A stretch of DNA of 64,000 bases from Bdellovibrionales bacterium (GCA_019637855.1 JAHBUX010000001.1:62001-126000); one strand, 5' to 3'. Positions 1-8,994 are shown, counted from the stretch's first letter. A program made the numbers and translations. Notes: a model not told the origin generated them from the sequence alone.

Positions 1-2
1 GC

Positions 3-236
3 GCCATCCGCGCAGGCTTTCAAGGTGCGTACATTTTGTCGGGAAACTACAGCAGCGAAACTGCCGAACAAGATTTAGCGGCGGGCTTAGGCGATATGGT
101 TGCCTTTGGCCGTCCATTTATAGCGAATCCAGATCTCGTGCGACGTATGCGCGAGCAAATTCCATTGGCCGTGCCTGATCAGACCAAGCTCTACACTCCC
201 GGCCCCGAGGGTTACATCGACTACAAGGGTGCCTGA
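3..236 (+). CDS. Old yellow enzyme family ene-reductase, C-terminal part
   Basis: This is the C-terminal 77 residues of an FMN-dependent alkene/N-ethylmaleimide reductase; the gene begins before the window. The motif GDMVAFGRPFIANPDL is the conserved FMN-phosphate-binding end of the family's TIM barrel, and the tail PGPEGYIDY is the usual NemA-type C-terminus. Such enzymes reduce activated C=C bonds and nitro-esters in the cytoplasm with NADPH. The reading frame is open from base 3. A bidirectional-looking terminator follows, so this gene ends its transcript. Which OYE subgroup it belongs to cannot be told from the fragment. Confidence 0.88.
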   Translation, partial: AIRAGFQGAYILSGNYSSETAEQDLAAGLGDMVAFGRPFIANPDLVRRMREQIPLAVPDQTKLYTPGPEGYIDYKGA

Positions 237-248
237 TCCTTCCCAACT

Positions 249-282
249 AAAGCCGGCGCGGTTGAGCTGTGCCGGCTTTTTC
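249..282. terminator. Bidirectional terminator between convergent genes
   Basis: A 9-bp perfect stem (AAAGCCGGC at 249-257 with GCCGGCTTT at 271-279) is flanked by a T-run on the plus strand and an A-run on the other side. It separates the ene-reductase from the convergent SRPBCC gene and could stop both transcripts. Confidence 0.8.
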
Positions 283-283
283 C

Positions 284-724
284 TTAACGGGTGCGCAGAG
301 CCGCGCCAAGACCATCCAAGATCCCATCCCAACCTTCTTCCACCCGGTCCTTGAGATCGGCGTAGTCGGCGCTGATTTCGTGAGTCAACACGACCTCACA
401 ACCCTTGGGCAGCTCTTTAATATCAATCGTCACCAGATCGCCCTCTTTGGCGTTCTTCTGCACGGCGAATTCAAACGCCAGGTGTTTGGGAGCATCGATC
501 TTCAAATATTTCCCGTAGTGTTCCGCATCGCCACCGGGGCGGCGATCGATAAAGGTAAATGCACCGCCTTCGCGCGCATCGATCTCGGCCTTGATCATTT
601 TTCCGGTCATCGTTGCAAACATAAACGTCTTGGCCTTCTCCGGATCCAAGAGAGCTTGGAACACCCGACCTGGCGTAGCGTTGTAACGATGGCTGACTTT
701 AACTTTGATTTTAGGCTCACTCAT
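284..724 (-). CDS. SRPBCC (START/AHSA1-like) ligand-binding domain protein
   Basis: A 146-residue single-domain protein with the pattern of the SRPBCC/AHSA1 family: an N-terminal strand with the phrase NATPGRVFQALLDPEKAKTF, a central GGAFTFIDRR, and a C-terminal helix with EEGWDGILDGL. These helix-grip proteins bind hydrophobic ligands or, in the Aha1 branch, Hsp90; in bacteria the ligand is usually unknown. No signal peptide, so cytoplasmic. It is monocistronic, convergent with the ene-reductase and divergent from the ABC exporter operon. The family call is firm and the function is unknown. Confidence 0.82.
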   Translation of the reverse strand: MSEPKIKVKVSHRYNATPGRVFQALLDPEKAKTFMFATMTGKMIKAEIDAREGGAFTFIDRRPGGDAEHYGKYLKIDAPKHLAFEFAVQKNAKEGDLVTIDIKELPKGCEVVLTHEISADYADLKDRVEEGWDGILDGLGAALRTR

Positions 725-810
725 AATCAGGTAGCCTACTACAGGGGCATTTCGAGTTCAAAGATGAATCTGAGTGACTTTGCACAAGCTCGAGCGCTTA
801 ATAAAGCCAC

Positions 811-1737
811 ATGAATTCGGTTATCTCCGTCAGTAATCTCAGTAAAACTTACGCCTCTGGATTTCACGCCCTGAAGAAGGTGAATCTGGCCATCCGTAAA
901 GGCGAAATTTTCGCTCTGCTTGGACCCAATGGCGCGGGCAAAACCACGCTCATCAACGTGATCTGCGGCATCGTCAATCCCAGTTCAGGTCAGGTCAGTG
1001 CGGACAGTCACGACATCCTACGCGACTACCGCGCCGCTCGACAAAAAATCGGCCTGGTTCCGCAAGAACTCGCAACGGATATGTTCGAGCGCGTGTGGGA
1101 CACGGTGCGCTTTAGTCGTGGGCTGTTTGGTAAAGCTCCCGACGATGCGTACTGCGAAGAGGTTCTGAAGGAGCTGTCGCTTTGGGATAAGCGCGACAAT
1201 AAGATCATGGCTTTGTCGGGCGGTATGAAACGCCGGGTGATGATCGCCAAGGCGCTTTCGCATGAACCTGAAATCCTGTTTTTGGATGAACCGACGGCCG
1301 GTGTGGACGTGGAACTCAGACGCGACATGTGGGAGATGGTGCGACGCCTGCGCCAACGTGGGGTCACCATCATTCTGACCACCCACTACATCGAAGAAGC
1401 CGAAGAGATGGCTGATCGCATCGGCGTGATCAGCGGCGGTGAAATCATCCTGGTCGAAGAAAAGCAGACCTTGATGAAAAAGCTGGGGAAAAAGCAACTG
1501 CTGCTTCAGCTACAAACACCGCTTGAGGCGATCCCTGCTGATTTGAGATCGGCGCAGCTAGAGCTTTCCGATGATCGCTTACAGATGATCTACACCTTTG
1601 ATTCTCAGGCGGAACAGACTGGCATCGCTGCGCTCTTGAAACGCCTGGGCGAACATGGCATCGACTTTAAAGATCTGAAGACCACCGAAAGCTCACTTGA
1701 GGATATCTTCGTGAAACTGGTGGGAGGAAGGCGATGA
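811..1737 (+). CDS. ABC exporter ATP-binding protein (DrrA/CcmA type)
   Basis: A 308-residue ATPase of an ABC-2 type exporter. Walker A (GPNGAGKTT) lies at residues 38-46, the signature LSGGMKRR near 136, Walker B (ILFLDEPT) near 157 and the H-loop TTHY near 190. A C-terminal extension of about 90 residues ends in [11 protein letters not shown], the tail typical of daunorubicin/antibiotic-resistance ATPases. It overlaps the permease gene by 4 bp (ATGA), so the two are translationally coupled. The substrate cannot be told from the sequence; small amphipathic compounds or lipids are usual for the family. Confidence 0.92.
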   Translation: MNSVISVSNLSKTYASGFHALKKVNLAIRKGEIFALLGPNGAGKTTLINVICGIVNPSSGQVSADSHDILRDYRAARQKIGLVPQELATDMFERVWDTVRFSRGLFGKAPDDAYCEEVLKELSLWDKRDNKIMALSGGMKRRVMIAKALSHEPEILFLDEPTAGVDVELRRDMWEMVRRLRQRGVTIILTTHYIEEAEEMADRIGVISGGEIILVEEKQTLMKKLGKKQLLLQLQTPLEAIPADLRSAQLELSDDRLQMIYTFDSQAEQTGIAALLKRLGEHGIDFKDLKTTESSLEDIFVKLVGGRR

Positions 1738-2495
1738 ACTTTTACGCCATTAAAGCCATCTACCGTTTTGAGTTGGCGCGCTTCTTTCGCACTTTGTTTC
1801 AAAGCATCGCCTCACCGGTGATTTCAACATCGCTGTATTTTATCGTGTTTGGTTCGGCCATCGGCTCGCGCATGGAACAAATCGATGGCGTCACTTATGG
1901 TGCCTTTATCGTTCCAGGCTTGATTATGCTCTCCGTTTTGACCGAGAGCATATCGAACGCCTCCTTCGGCATTTACATGCCCAAGTATTCCGGGACGATT
2001 TACGAAATTCTCTCGGCCCCGATTTCCGCCCTGGAGATCGTGATTGGCTTCGTGGGGGCAGCGGCTACCAAATCCGTTATCCTTGGCGCCATCATTTTGG
2101 CCACGGCCCGAGCCTTCGTGGATTACAACATCGCTCATCCTCTGTGGATGTTGGCGTTTTTGATTCTCACCTCGGTCACTTTCAGTCTGTTCGGCTTTAT
2201 CATCGGCCTATGGGCCGATGGTTTTGAAAAACTGCAAGTGGTGCCCTTGATGATTATGACGCCACTGACTTTCTTAGGCGGCAGTTTCTATTCGATCAAT
2301 ATGCTGCCGCCTTTCTGGCAGAAACTTTCGCTCTTCAATCCGGTGGTTTATCTGATCAGTGGTTTTCGCTGGAGTTTTTATGCCGTATCCGACGTCAGTG
2401 TCGGAGCCAGTCTCGGCATGACCATGGCGTTTTTGCTGATCTGTCTGGCCATCGTGTGGTGGATCTTTAAAACTGGATACCGTGTTAAGGTCTAA
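1734..2495 (+). CDS. ABC-2 type exporter permease
   Basis: A 253-residue inner-membrane protein with about six hydrophobic segments and the ABC2_membrane signature ([20 protein letters not shown], then [19 protein letters not shown] near the C-terminus). It should dimerise with two copies of the ATPase encoded just upstream, whose stop codon overlaps its start. The permease ends one base before the start of the MFS exporter gene, so the three genes probably form one export operon. Its substrate is unknown. Confidence 0.9.
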   Translation: MNFYAIKAIYRFELARFFRTLFQSIASPVISTSLYFIVFGSAIGSRMEQIDGVTYGAFIVPGLIMLSVLTESISNASFGIYMPKYSGTIYEILSAPISALEIVIGFVGAAATKSVILGAIILATARAFVDYNIAHPLWMLAFLILTSVTFSLFGFIIGLWADGFEKLQVVPLMIMTPLTFLGGSFYSINMLPPFWQKLSLFNPVVYLISGFRWSFYAVSDVSVGASLGMTMAFLLICLAIVWWIFKTGYRVKV

Positions 2496-3734
2496 ATGAA
2501 TCCGAAACGTCCCAATAATTTCTATCTGATCCTTATGCTGGGCTCACTCACCGCGCTGAGTCCGTTTTCGATCGACATGTATCTTCCGGCTTTTCCGAAG
2601 ATCGCTTCTGACTTTGGCGTCAGCGTGACCGAAGTTTCGCTCTCACTGTCGAGCTACTTTATCGGCTTAGCCTGTGGTCAATTGTTCTACGGCCCCCTGC
2701 TCGATCGCTTTGGCCGCAAGCCCCCACTTTACGGAGGTTTGATTCTCTACATCTTAGCCACTCTGGGTTGTATGCTATCGCGCTCGATTGAAAGCTTAGT
2801 TGCGTTTCGCTGTCTGCAGGCGTTGGGCGGATGCGCGGCTCAAGTCGCGTCCGTCGCTATGGTACGCGACTTTTTTGAAGGTCGCGAGATGGCCAAGATT
2901 TTCTCTCTGTTGGTTCTGATCTTGGGCGTGTCGCCTCTACTAGCGCCGACCACCGGCGCTTACCTGGCGGAACACTACGCCTGGCACTCCGTCTTTATCG
3001 CTTTGCTGATTATCGGCTGCGCGCTGCTGGCGATGGTGTTCTTCTTTTTGCCCGAGGGACATCAGCCTGATAAAAGCCAATCGCTGCGTTTGGGGCCGAT
3101 CTTCAAAGGCTATTTTTCTATTCTGTCGCATCCGCGTTTTTACACGTACACATTTGCGGGCGCCCTCGCCTTCTCGGGTCTGTTCGTCTATCTCGCGAGC
3201 TCACCGGTGGTGTTTTTGGAGATCTATAAAGTCCCACCTGAAACCTACGGCTGGATCTTTGGAATGTTGGCGGCAGGTCTGATCGGCTGCAGTCAGTTGA
3301 ACATTCTATTGATGCGCAAGTTCAGCAGTGATCAGATTCTGGTCAGCAGCCTGACCTTCGGTGCAATCATCACTTTGATCTTTATGACTGGCTCTTATCT
3401 TGGAGTATACGGCTTGTTCGGGACAATTCTACTGCTCTTCCTTTACCTTTCATCGGCCGGTCTGGTGAACCCCAATGCAGCGTCCTTGGCGTTGGCACCG
3501 TTTGGCCGCAACGCCGGTAGTGCTTCAGCCTTGATGGGCTCAATCCAGATGACCGTTGGCGCCATCGCCTCGACCGCAGTTGGTTTGGTGACGGTAAAAG
3601 AGATGTTCCCGTTTACAGTTATATTCGCGATCGCTGCCTCTTTAGGTCTGGCCGCTTTGCTGTTCGGTAAGAGCAAACATGACAAAGCCGCAGCGACGAG
3701 CCAAACTATTCTCAGTGAGCCTGAGAGTTTATAA
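2496..3734 (+). CDS. Bcr/CflA-type MFS multidrug exporter
   Basis: A 412-residue twelve-helix major facilitator protein. The N-terminal LGSLTALSPFSIDMYLPAFP is the hallmark of the Bcr/CflA drug-resistance subfamily, and the loop 2-3 motif LDRFGRKPPLYGG is MFS motif A. It should expel drugs (bicyclomycin, chloramphenicol or sulfonamides in known members) by proton antiport. Its ATG directly follows the stop of the ABC permease with no gap, which indicates one operon. Its 3' end overlaps the start of the LigD-like gene by up to 56 bp. Confidence 0.9.
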   Translation: MNPKRPNNFYLILMLGSLTALSPFSIDMYLPAFPKIASDFGVSVTEVSLSLSSYFIGLACGQLFYGPLLDRFGRKPPLYGGLILYILATLGCMLSRSIESLVAFRCLQALGGCAAQVASVAMVRDFFEGREMAKIFSLLVLILGVSPLLAPTTGAYLAEHYAWHSVFIALLIIGCALLAMVFFFLPEGHQPDKSQSLRLGPIFKGYFSILSHPRFYTYTFAGALAFSGLFVYLASSPVVFLEIYKVPPETYGWIFGMLAAGLIGCSQLNILLMRKFSSDQILVSSLTFGAIITLIFMTGSYLGVYGLFGTILLLFLYLSSAGLVNPNAASLALAPFGRNAGSASALMGSIQMTVGAIASTAVGLVTVKEMFPFTVIFAIAASLGLAALLFGKSKHDKAAATSQTILSEPESL

Positions 3735-5793
3735 CCGCAAACGTAAGTTCGCCGAGACGCCGGAGCCGCGCGGAAAATCGCGCAAAGGCGGCAAGGGACT
3801 GCTGCGTTTTGTGGTGCAGATGCACGCAGCCACACGCCTGCATTTCGATCTGCGTCTGGAATTCGGCGGCGTTTTTAAAAGTTGGGCGGTGCCTAAGGGA
3901 CCGTCGCTCAATCCCTTAGATCAGCGGCTGGCCGTTTTCGTCGAAGATCATCCCCTCGCCTACGGTTCTTTCGAAGGCATTATTCCCGGTGGCAACTACG
4001 GCGCCGGCACCGTTCTGCTATGGGATGAAGGAACTTACATCGAACGTGGTTCCAAGTCGCGCAAAGACAGCGAAGCAGCAGTCAAGAAGGCGTTTGAGAA
4101 GGGGCATATCACCTTCATTCTCAATGGCCACAAGCTCAAAGGCGAATTCGCCCTGATCAAGCTCAAGAAAGACCCAAAAGAGAAAGCTTGGTTGCTAGTG
4201 AAGAAACGCGATGAGCACTCCACCTATAAACGCAAAGGCATCAGGAACGATCTAAGTGTGAAAACCGGGCGCACCATCGAAGAGATCGCCGCCGAAGCTG
4301 AGGGCAAGAAAGAAGTGTGGTCATCCGGCCGCAAGGTGAAAGCGGCACCGCCTACAATAAAGTCCACGTCCACGCCAAGAAATGAAAAGGCCGCTTTGCC
4401 CCGCAAGATCAAACCCATGCTCGCAACACTTTCTAACAAACCTTTGACTTCGAAAGGTTGGCTGTTTGAACACGCACCCAACGGCCTTAGAGCGCTAGCC
4501 GAAGTCGAGAAGACACGACGTCATCTGTATTCCAAATCAGGGCTGTCCTTTGACAAGAAGTTCCCGCAAATCCTCGCCGCGCTGAAAGCCCAACCCACTC
4601 CGCTTCTGCTCGATGGTGAGGTCACCCAGTCCAAATCCGGCAACGCTATTTATCACGTTTATGATTTGCTCTATGAAAACGGCAAAGATTTACGCAAGAC
4701 CCCACTCAAGGAGCGGCGCGAGCGTCTTGCGCAAGTGTTAAAGACGGGAAAGCACATTCAGCTGGTACCGACCTTGAAAGCTCAAGACAGTAAGACTCTC
4801 ACCGTCGCCAAAAAAGAAAGCAGTCTTTATCACTCGGGCACTTCAAAAGAGTGGCTGCAATTGCCCGAAACTAAGAAGGGCGAGACCGGAACGACCAGCG
4901 CGGATGAGCCTCGGCTTACCAATCTGGACAAAATCTATTGGCCCAAAGAGCAAATCACGAAGGGCGATCTGATCGCGTATTACAAATCCATAGCTCCCTA
5001 CATCCTTCCACATCTGAAGGACCGACCGCAGTCGTTGAATCGTTTTCCCAACGGCATCGCGCGCCCTGGATTTTATCAGAAAGACGTAACCGGCCATATT
5101 CCGCGCTGGTTAAAGACCGAACGGATTTTCTCCGAATCCGCGGATAAATCCATCGACTATGCTCTTTGCCAAGATGAGCGCAGTTTGTTGTATCTAGTGA
5201 ACTTGGGCTGCATCGAAATGAATCCGTGGTTTTCACGCGTGGGACACCTAGATCATCCTGATTTTTTGGTGATCGACTTGGACCCTGACGACAATGAGTT
5301 CTCCCATGTGATGGAAGTGGCGCTGGAAATCCATCGTGTTCTGGATGAAGTCGGTGCTCCCAACGCGTGTAAGACTTCCGGTGCAACGGGCATTCATATC
5401 GGCATACCCACTGGCGGGCGCTACGACTTTGATGAAGTGAGAGCGTTCGCCGAAGCCGTCTGCCGCGTGGTCCTTAAAAAATTTCCGGCCACCACTAGCA
5501 TGGATCGCAGTCCCGCGCGCCGCCGGCACAAAATCTATCTGGACTGTATGCAAAACCGGCGTGCTCAAACCCTGGCCGCACCGTTTTGCGTGCGCCCACG
5601 TGAAGGGGCGCCAGTCTCCATGCCGCTCGCCTGGAAGGACCTGCACCCTCGACTTAAGCCTGAACATTTCCACATTGGAAACGCATTGCAGCGTGTACAG
5701 AAGTTCGGCGATTCATGGAAGCTCGTGCTCGGTACACCGCTGAATCTCTCGAAGTGTTTGAAAAACCTCCGCAAGATCTACGACGAGGACTAA
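3679..5793 (+). CDS. ligD: LigD-type NHEJ protein, PE-LIG-POL, with degenerate ligase domain
   Basis: A 704-residue protein with the Pseudomonas LigD domain order. The 3'-phosphoesterase domain (about residues 40-180) keeps HAATRLHFD (His49, His55, Asp57) and EDHP (His91). The primase-polymerase domain (about 410-704) keeps the metal-binding DLDPDD (Asp533, Asp535), SGATGIHI and the LDCMQN region. Between them a nucleotidyltransferase core (about 243-397) is damaged: where ligases have E-x-K-x-D-G this protein has EHAPNG, so the AMP-accepting lysine is Ala266. Motif IV is scrambled and the OB-fold is absent, the sequence running straight into POL. It should still process and fill ends but not seal them. 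The start may instead be GTG at 3715, which fits homologous N-termini. No Ku gene lies in the window. Confidence 0.9.
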   Translation: MTKPQRRAKLFSVSLRVYNRKRKFAETPEPRGKSRKGGKGLLRFVVQMHAATRLHFDLRLEFGGVFKSWAVPKGPSLNPLDQRLAVFVEDHPLAYGSFEGIIPGGNYGAGTVLLWDEGTYIERGSKSRKDSEAAVKKAFEKGHITFILNGHKLKGEFALIKLKKDPKEKAWLLVKKRDEHSTYKRKGIRNDLSVKTGRTIEEIAAEAEGKKEVWSSGRKVKAAPPTIKSTSTPRNEKAALPRKIKPMLATLSNKPLTSKGWLFEHAPNGLRALAEVEKTRRHLYSKSGLSFDKKFPQILAALKAQPTPLLLDGEVTQSKSGNAIYHVYDLLYENGKDLRKTPLKERRERLAQVLKTGKHIQLVPTLKAQDSKTLTVAKKESSLYHSGTSKEWLQLPETKKGETGTTSADEPRLTNLDKIYWPKEQITKGDLIAYYKSIAPYILPHLKDRPQSLNRFPNGIARPGFYQKDVTGHIPRWLKTERIFSESADKSIDYALCQDERSLLYLVNLGCIEMNPWFSRVGHLDHPDFLVIDLDPDDNEFSHVMEVALEIHRVLDEVGAPNACKTSGATGIHIGIPTGGRYDFDEVRAFAEAVCRVVLKKFPATTSMDRSPARRRHKIYLDCMQNRRAQTLAAPFCVRPREGAPVSMPLAWKDLHPRLKPEHFHIGNALQRVQKFGDSWKLVLGTPLNLSKCLKNLRKIYDED

Positions 5794-5849
5794 AGTCCAT
5801 CTCGCCATAAGTCGATGAGTGGTATGGACCACCGTTGAGGAGATTCACC

Positions 5850-6455
5850 ATGGCGAAGGCATCGGCGAAAACCAAAAAGATCGATCCATTCAAAACCAAG
5901 AAGACCAAAACGGAATCCAACGATGCCGGTGATACGCTGTCTCCTCCCGCTGAAGTCGCGGAAGCCATCGATGCTTTCCGTGAGGCCCAAGATCAAGCCA
6001 AACACTTTGAAGGCGAAGCCACCATTCACAAAAACACAATTCTTGGCTATTCAGAAAACGAGTACGTCAAACGACTCCTGTCGGGAAAAAACAATTCATT
6101 CAAGGTCCTGGGCGAAGAAACCATGGTTACGTATGTGGTCATGGATGCCAGTGCTGGGCTCACCGACGAAGACATCGAGGACTTCACCAACAACTTTGGC
6201 GCCAAGGCTGCGGAAGACTTAATCGTGCGCGATTTCGCCAGCATCAAGTTTGACGCCAAGGTGCTAGAAGCCAACTACGAAGCGGTGGTGGAGGCCCTCC
6301 AGGCGTTACCCGCCGACGTGTTGGAAAATCTCTTTAAGCCCATGCTTTACAAAGCCCGTCCAGGCGCGGCTGAAGGCGCAAAGCATTATGCGAAAAAGGC
6401 CGACGATCTACTGGATATGTTGAAGGCGTTGCGCATTAAGAACTACATCCGCTAG
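5850..6455 (+). CDS. Unknown protein between the LigD and mini-ligase genes
   Basis: A 201-residue soluble protein that I do not recognise. The N-terminal 35 residues are rich in Lys/Ala/Thr (a basic, disordered tail). The rest is mainly acidic and helical (AEVAEAIDAFREAQDQAKHFEGEATIHK, a mixed middle, and a C-terminal KKADDLLDMLKALRIKNYIR). No signal peptide or membrane segment. GAGGAG sits 8-10 bases before the ATG at 5850 and fixes the start. It lies 56 bp after ligD and 47 bp before a ligase-like gene on the same strand, so a role in the same DNA-repair process is plausible by context only. It lacks the Ku core pattern and is not Ku. Confidence 0.75.
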   Translation: MAKASAKTKKIDPFKTKKTKTESNDAGDTLSPPAEVAEAIDAFREAQDQAKHFEGEATIHKNTILGYSENEYVKRLLSGKNNSFKVLGEETMVTYVVMDASAGLTDEDIEDFTNNFGAKAAEDLIVRDFASIKFDAKVLEANYEAVVEALQALPADVLENLFKPMLYKARPGAAEGAKHYAKKADDLLDMLKALRIKNYIR

Positions 6456-6502
6456 GAAACGATTTGCCCTAAAAGAGGGCATCCGCCTATCTTCAGCGCC
6501 AC

Positions 6503-7129
6503 ATGCAATTGAGGAATGGGCTGCCAGGAATTTTTGAACCTACGATCTTTTCGCCACGCCGGAGATTTGTGCCACCGTCTGTGTATATCAAAGCCATGCA
6601 CCCCAAAACGGAAATCAGTCCGACTCTGCCGGCGGTGGAAAAACTCTTAAAAGCCGGCTGGGCCGGCCAGATGAAAATTCACGGCCATCGCGCACAGATC
6701 CATTTGCCCGCCGATCCCAAACTGGAAGTTATTGCCTACAATCGTCAGGGACGGCCGCATAAAAAACTTCTACCCGAGGAGATTGTGGAGGAGTTGCGCC
6801 GGCTTATTCAACCCCAAAAAGGTTGGACCGTCATCGATTGCGAATGGCTCAAACCTGAGAACAAACTGTTCCTATTTGATATTTTGAAAGACAGTGATGA
6901 GAATCTCCGTCGCCTTACCTATGCCGAACGCTACGAACTTCTCCCACGCGCCTATATTTCCCCCTATATTCAAACCCTGCCGCTTTTAACCAGCCCCCGT
7001 AAATGCATGGATGTGCTGACCAGCGACGATGAACACAGCGAAGGTTTGGTTTTCAAATCACTGAACAGCAAAGGCTTTGAAGACACGTCGATCGTGCGTT
7101 GTCGCAAGAACCCCCGCTCTAGAAACTGA
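6503..7129 (+). CDS. Mini ATP-dependent ligase-like nucleotidyltransferase, no OB-fold
   Basis: About 208 residues (shorter if translation starts at ATG 6596) forming one covalent-nucleotidyltransferase domain. Motif I appears as MKIHGHR with Lys58, a D-to-H change from the usual KxDGxR. Motif III is LFLFDIL (about 122-128), motif IV is EGLVFKS (180-186), and the C-terminus VRCRK resembles motif V. There is no OB-fold, so it is about half the length of a normal ATP ligase. It carries the lysine that the adjacent LigD ligase domain has lost, which suggests a split LIG function. An RNA-ligase or tRNA-like substrate cannot be excluded. No clear Shine-Dalgarno marks the start. Confidence 0.7.
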   Translation: MQLRNGLPGIFEPTIFSPRRRFVPPSVYIKAMHPKTEISPTLPAVEKLLKAGWAGQMKIHGHRAQIHLPADPKLEVIAYNRQGRPHKKLLPEEIVEELRRLIQPQKGWTVIDCEWLKPENKLFLFDILKDSDENLRRLTYAERYELLPRAYISPYIQTLPLLTSPRKCMDVLTSDDEHSEGLVFKSLNSKGFEDTSIVRCRKNPRSRN

Positions 7130-7151
7130 ACTTTTCTGCCGAAGAGTTCTT

Positions 7152-8018
7152 ATGTCCAAGATTTACGTAGGCATGTCCGGTTGGACCTTTGAAGGCTGGC
7201 GTGGGGGCTTTTACCCCAAAGGTTTGGCGCAAAAGAAAGAGCTCGAGTACGCGAGCCGCCAAGTCACGTCGATCGAAATCAACGGCACCTTCTATGCCTT
7301 GCAAAAGCCAGCCACCTTCGAACGCTGGTACGATGAAACACCGAAGAACTTCGTGTTTTCGATCAAAGCACCTAAGTACATCACGCATGTGCGCCGTCTC
7401 AAAGAGGTAGAAGAGCCGCTGGCCAACTTCTACGCTTCTGGGTTGCTGTGCTTAAAAGAAAAGATGGGCCCGGTGCTGTGGCAGTTTCCACCAACGGTAA
7501 TGTTGAAAGACGATCGTTTTGAGAGGTTTCTCGAGCTTCTACCCTATGACGCCAAATCAGCCGCGCGCCTGGCCAAACAACACGGCGCCAAAGTCGAAGG
7601 TCGCAGCTACACTAAGGTCAGTGGTGATATTCCCATCCGCCACGCTTTCGAGTTTCGCAATCCTAGCTTCTGTAAACCTGAGTTTATCAGTCTGCTTCGC
7701 AAATACGGCGTGGCCGTGGTGTTCGCGCACTCGGGTTTGAAATCGCCTTACATGGAAGACGTAACCGCCGACTTTGTTTACGCCCGCATGCATGGACAAG
7801 AGGGACCTTATAAAAATGGCTACCCTAAAGAATCCATCACCTGGCTTGCCGACCGTCTTTGTCATTGGACCAAGGGCACTCAACCCACCGATGCTGACTG
7901 CATCTTGAGTGAGCCGCCTAAGGTGAAGAAGCGTGACGCCTTTGTCTACTTCGACACCGAAGCCAAGGATCATGCGGCGACGGACGCATTGAATCTGCTG
8001 CAAGAACTCGGTCGGTAG
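7152..8018 (+). CDS. DUF72 family protein (YecE-like TIM barrel)
   Basis: A 288-residue protein of the DUF72/YecE family. It opens with IYVGMSGWTFEGWRG (family: xVGtSGWsYxxW), continues with SIEINGTFYALQKPATFERW, KAPKYITHVRRLK and LWQFPP, and carries HAFEFRNPSF in the second half. The fold is a TIM barrel and the function is unknown. An upstream in-frame ATG at 7077 exists, but the homologous N-terminus begins at ATG 7152, with AAGAG a few bases upstream. It follows the mini-ligase by 22 bp. DUF72 genes are often found near repair genes. Confidence 0.9.
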   Translation: MSKIYVGMSGWTFEGWRGGFYPKGLAQKKELEYASRQVTSIEINGTFYALQKPATFERWYDETPKNFVFSIKAPKYITHVRRLKEVEEPLANFYASGLLCLKEKMGPVLWQFPPTVMLKDDRFERFLELLPYDAKSAARLAKQHGAKVEGRSYTKVSGDIPIRHAFEFRNPSFCKPEFISLLRKYGVAVVFAHSGLKSPYMEDVTADFVYARMHGQEGPYKNGYPKESITWLADRLCHWTKGTQPTDADCILSEPPKVKKRDAFVYFDTEAKDHAATDALNLLQELGR

Positions 8019-8079
8019 ATCCCTCGGTTTGCCTGCTCTCGATCTCCAGTATAGTATTGGCCAGAAGAAGAGGTTTGCG

Positions 8080-8619
8080 ATGAAAAATACTTTATTTATT
8101 GTCGGCGCCGCTGGCTTAGCTTTGGTTCTGGCGATTGCATTTGCTTGGAACACCAGCTCCACCGTAGAAGTCTCTCACGTCATCAACGCGCCTGTGGACA
8201 GAGTTTGGGTTCTTTGGAACGAACCGGAGAGCATGAAGCGTTGGTGGGGACCGAAACACTACACTGCCCCCGACATCGCCAATGATCTGCGCGAAGGCGG
8301 TATTTATCTTTTGGCAATGCAGGCTCCCGACGGCAAAGTTCATCGCAATGTTGGGCGCTACACAGAGATCATCGAAAAAAAGAAACTCGTTTCACAAATG
8401 GCTTTCGCCGATGAAGCGGGAAAGGCGATTCCGGCCAGCGCGGCGGGTCTTCCTGGCAAATGGCCCGATGAGATCACCGTGACTGTAGAGTTCGAGGATC
8501 TCGGAGACAAAACCAAAGTCACCGTCACTGAAACCGGAATTCCATCGATTATGTATATCTTTGCAAAAATGGGTTGGAAGCAGCAGTTCGCTAAAATCGA
8601 TCAGATGATCGAAAATTAA
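8080..8619 (+). CDS. Membrane-anchored SRPBCC (AHSA1-like) protein
   Basis: A 179-residue protein with an N-terminal hydrophobic segment (residues 2-20, IVGAAGLALVLAIAFAW) followed by an SRPBCC domain containing NAPVDRVWVLWNEPESMKRWWGPKHY and the C-terminal GWKQQFAKIDQMI. The family binds lipophilic ligands. The N-terminal segment makes this member membrane-anchored or exported, unlike the soluble paralog-type protein near the left end. The ATG at 8080 has AAGAAGAGG upstream and is preferred to one 51 bases earlier. Ligand and partner are unknown. Confidence 0.85.
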   Translation: MKNTLFIVGAAGLALVLAIAFAWNTSSTVEVSHVINAPVDRVWVLWNEPESMKRWWGPKHYTAPDIANDLREGGIYLLAMQAPDGKVHRNVGRYTEIIEKKKLVSQMAFADEAGKAIPASAAGLPGKWPDEITVTVEFEDLGDKTKVTVTETGIPSIMYIFAKMGWKQQFAKIDQMIEN

Positions 8620-8702
8620 TGACTCAGCTGCTTGCGTCTTTCGGAACTCTTGGCCGCAGCAACAATCTCTTGTAGTAGTCAGGGCACTCACAGGAGACAT
8701 AG

Positions 8703-8987
8703 ATGAACTTCTTCCTCTGGCTCGGCCGCTTTGAAGGGATTTCGGTTTTAATCTTATTTTTTGTGGCTATGCCCTTGAAATACATGATGGGCTTACCCGA
8801 AGCCGTACGTTGGGTGGGTATGATCCACGGCATTCTGTTTTTAATGTACATTTTTACGGCCTACTCGATCTCACAGGAAGAAAATTGGCCGGGCAAAAAG
8901 CTGCTGATGTGCGTACTGCTGTCATCGCTTCCATTCGGTACCTTTTATTTCGAAAGCCGATATTTAAAACCACAGACGCAGACATGA
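8703..8987 (+). CDS. DUF3817 small integral membrane protein
   Basis: A 94-residue membrane protein with about three hydrophobic segments and the DUF3817 pattern: FEGISVLILFFVAMPLKY, then VGMIHGILFLMYI with its conserved GxxHG, and a C-terminal LPFGTFYFE. Function is unknown; the family occurs widely as a single small gene. GGAGAC lies just upstream of the ATG. It is convergent with msrQ, with 7 bp between the two stop codons and no visible terminator hairpin. Confidence 0.85.
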   Translation: MNFFLWLGRFEGISVLILFFVAMPLKYMMGLPEAVRWVGMIHGILFLMYIFTAYSISQEENWPGKKLLMCVLLSSLPFGTFYFESRYLKPQTQT

Positions 8988-8994
8988 GCTGCGC

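Noticed and set aside
269..814. Plus-strand open frame opposite the SRPBCC gene
   Set aside because: Its residues do not match any family, whereas the minus-strand frame gives a clear SRPBCC domain.
5850..6455. Ku protein by position next to ligD
   Set aside because: It lacks the Ku core and the usual N-terminus; only its position suggests Ku.
6466..6480. GCCCT-AAAAG-AGGGC hairpin as terminator before the mini-ligase gene
   Set aside because: The stem is only five pairs and no T-run follows.
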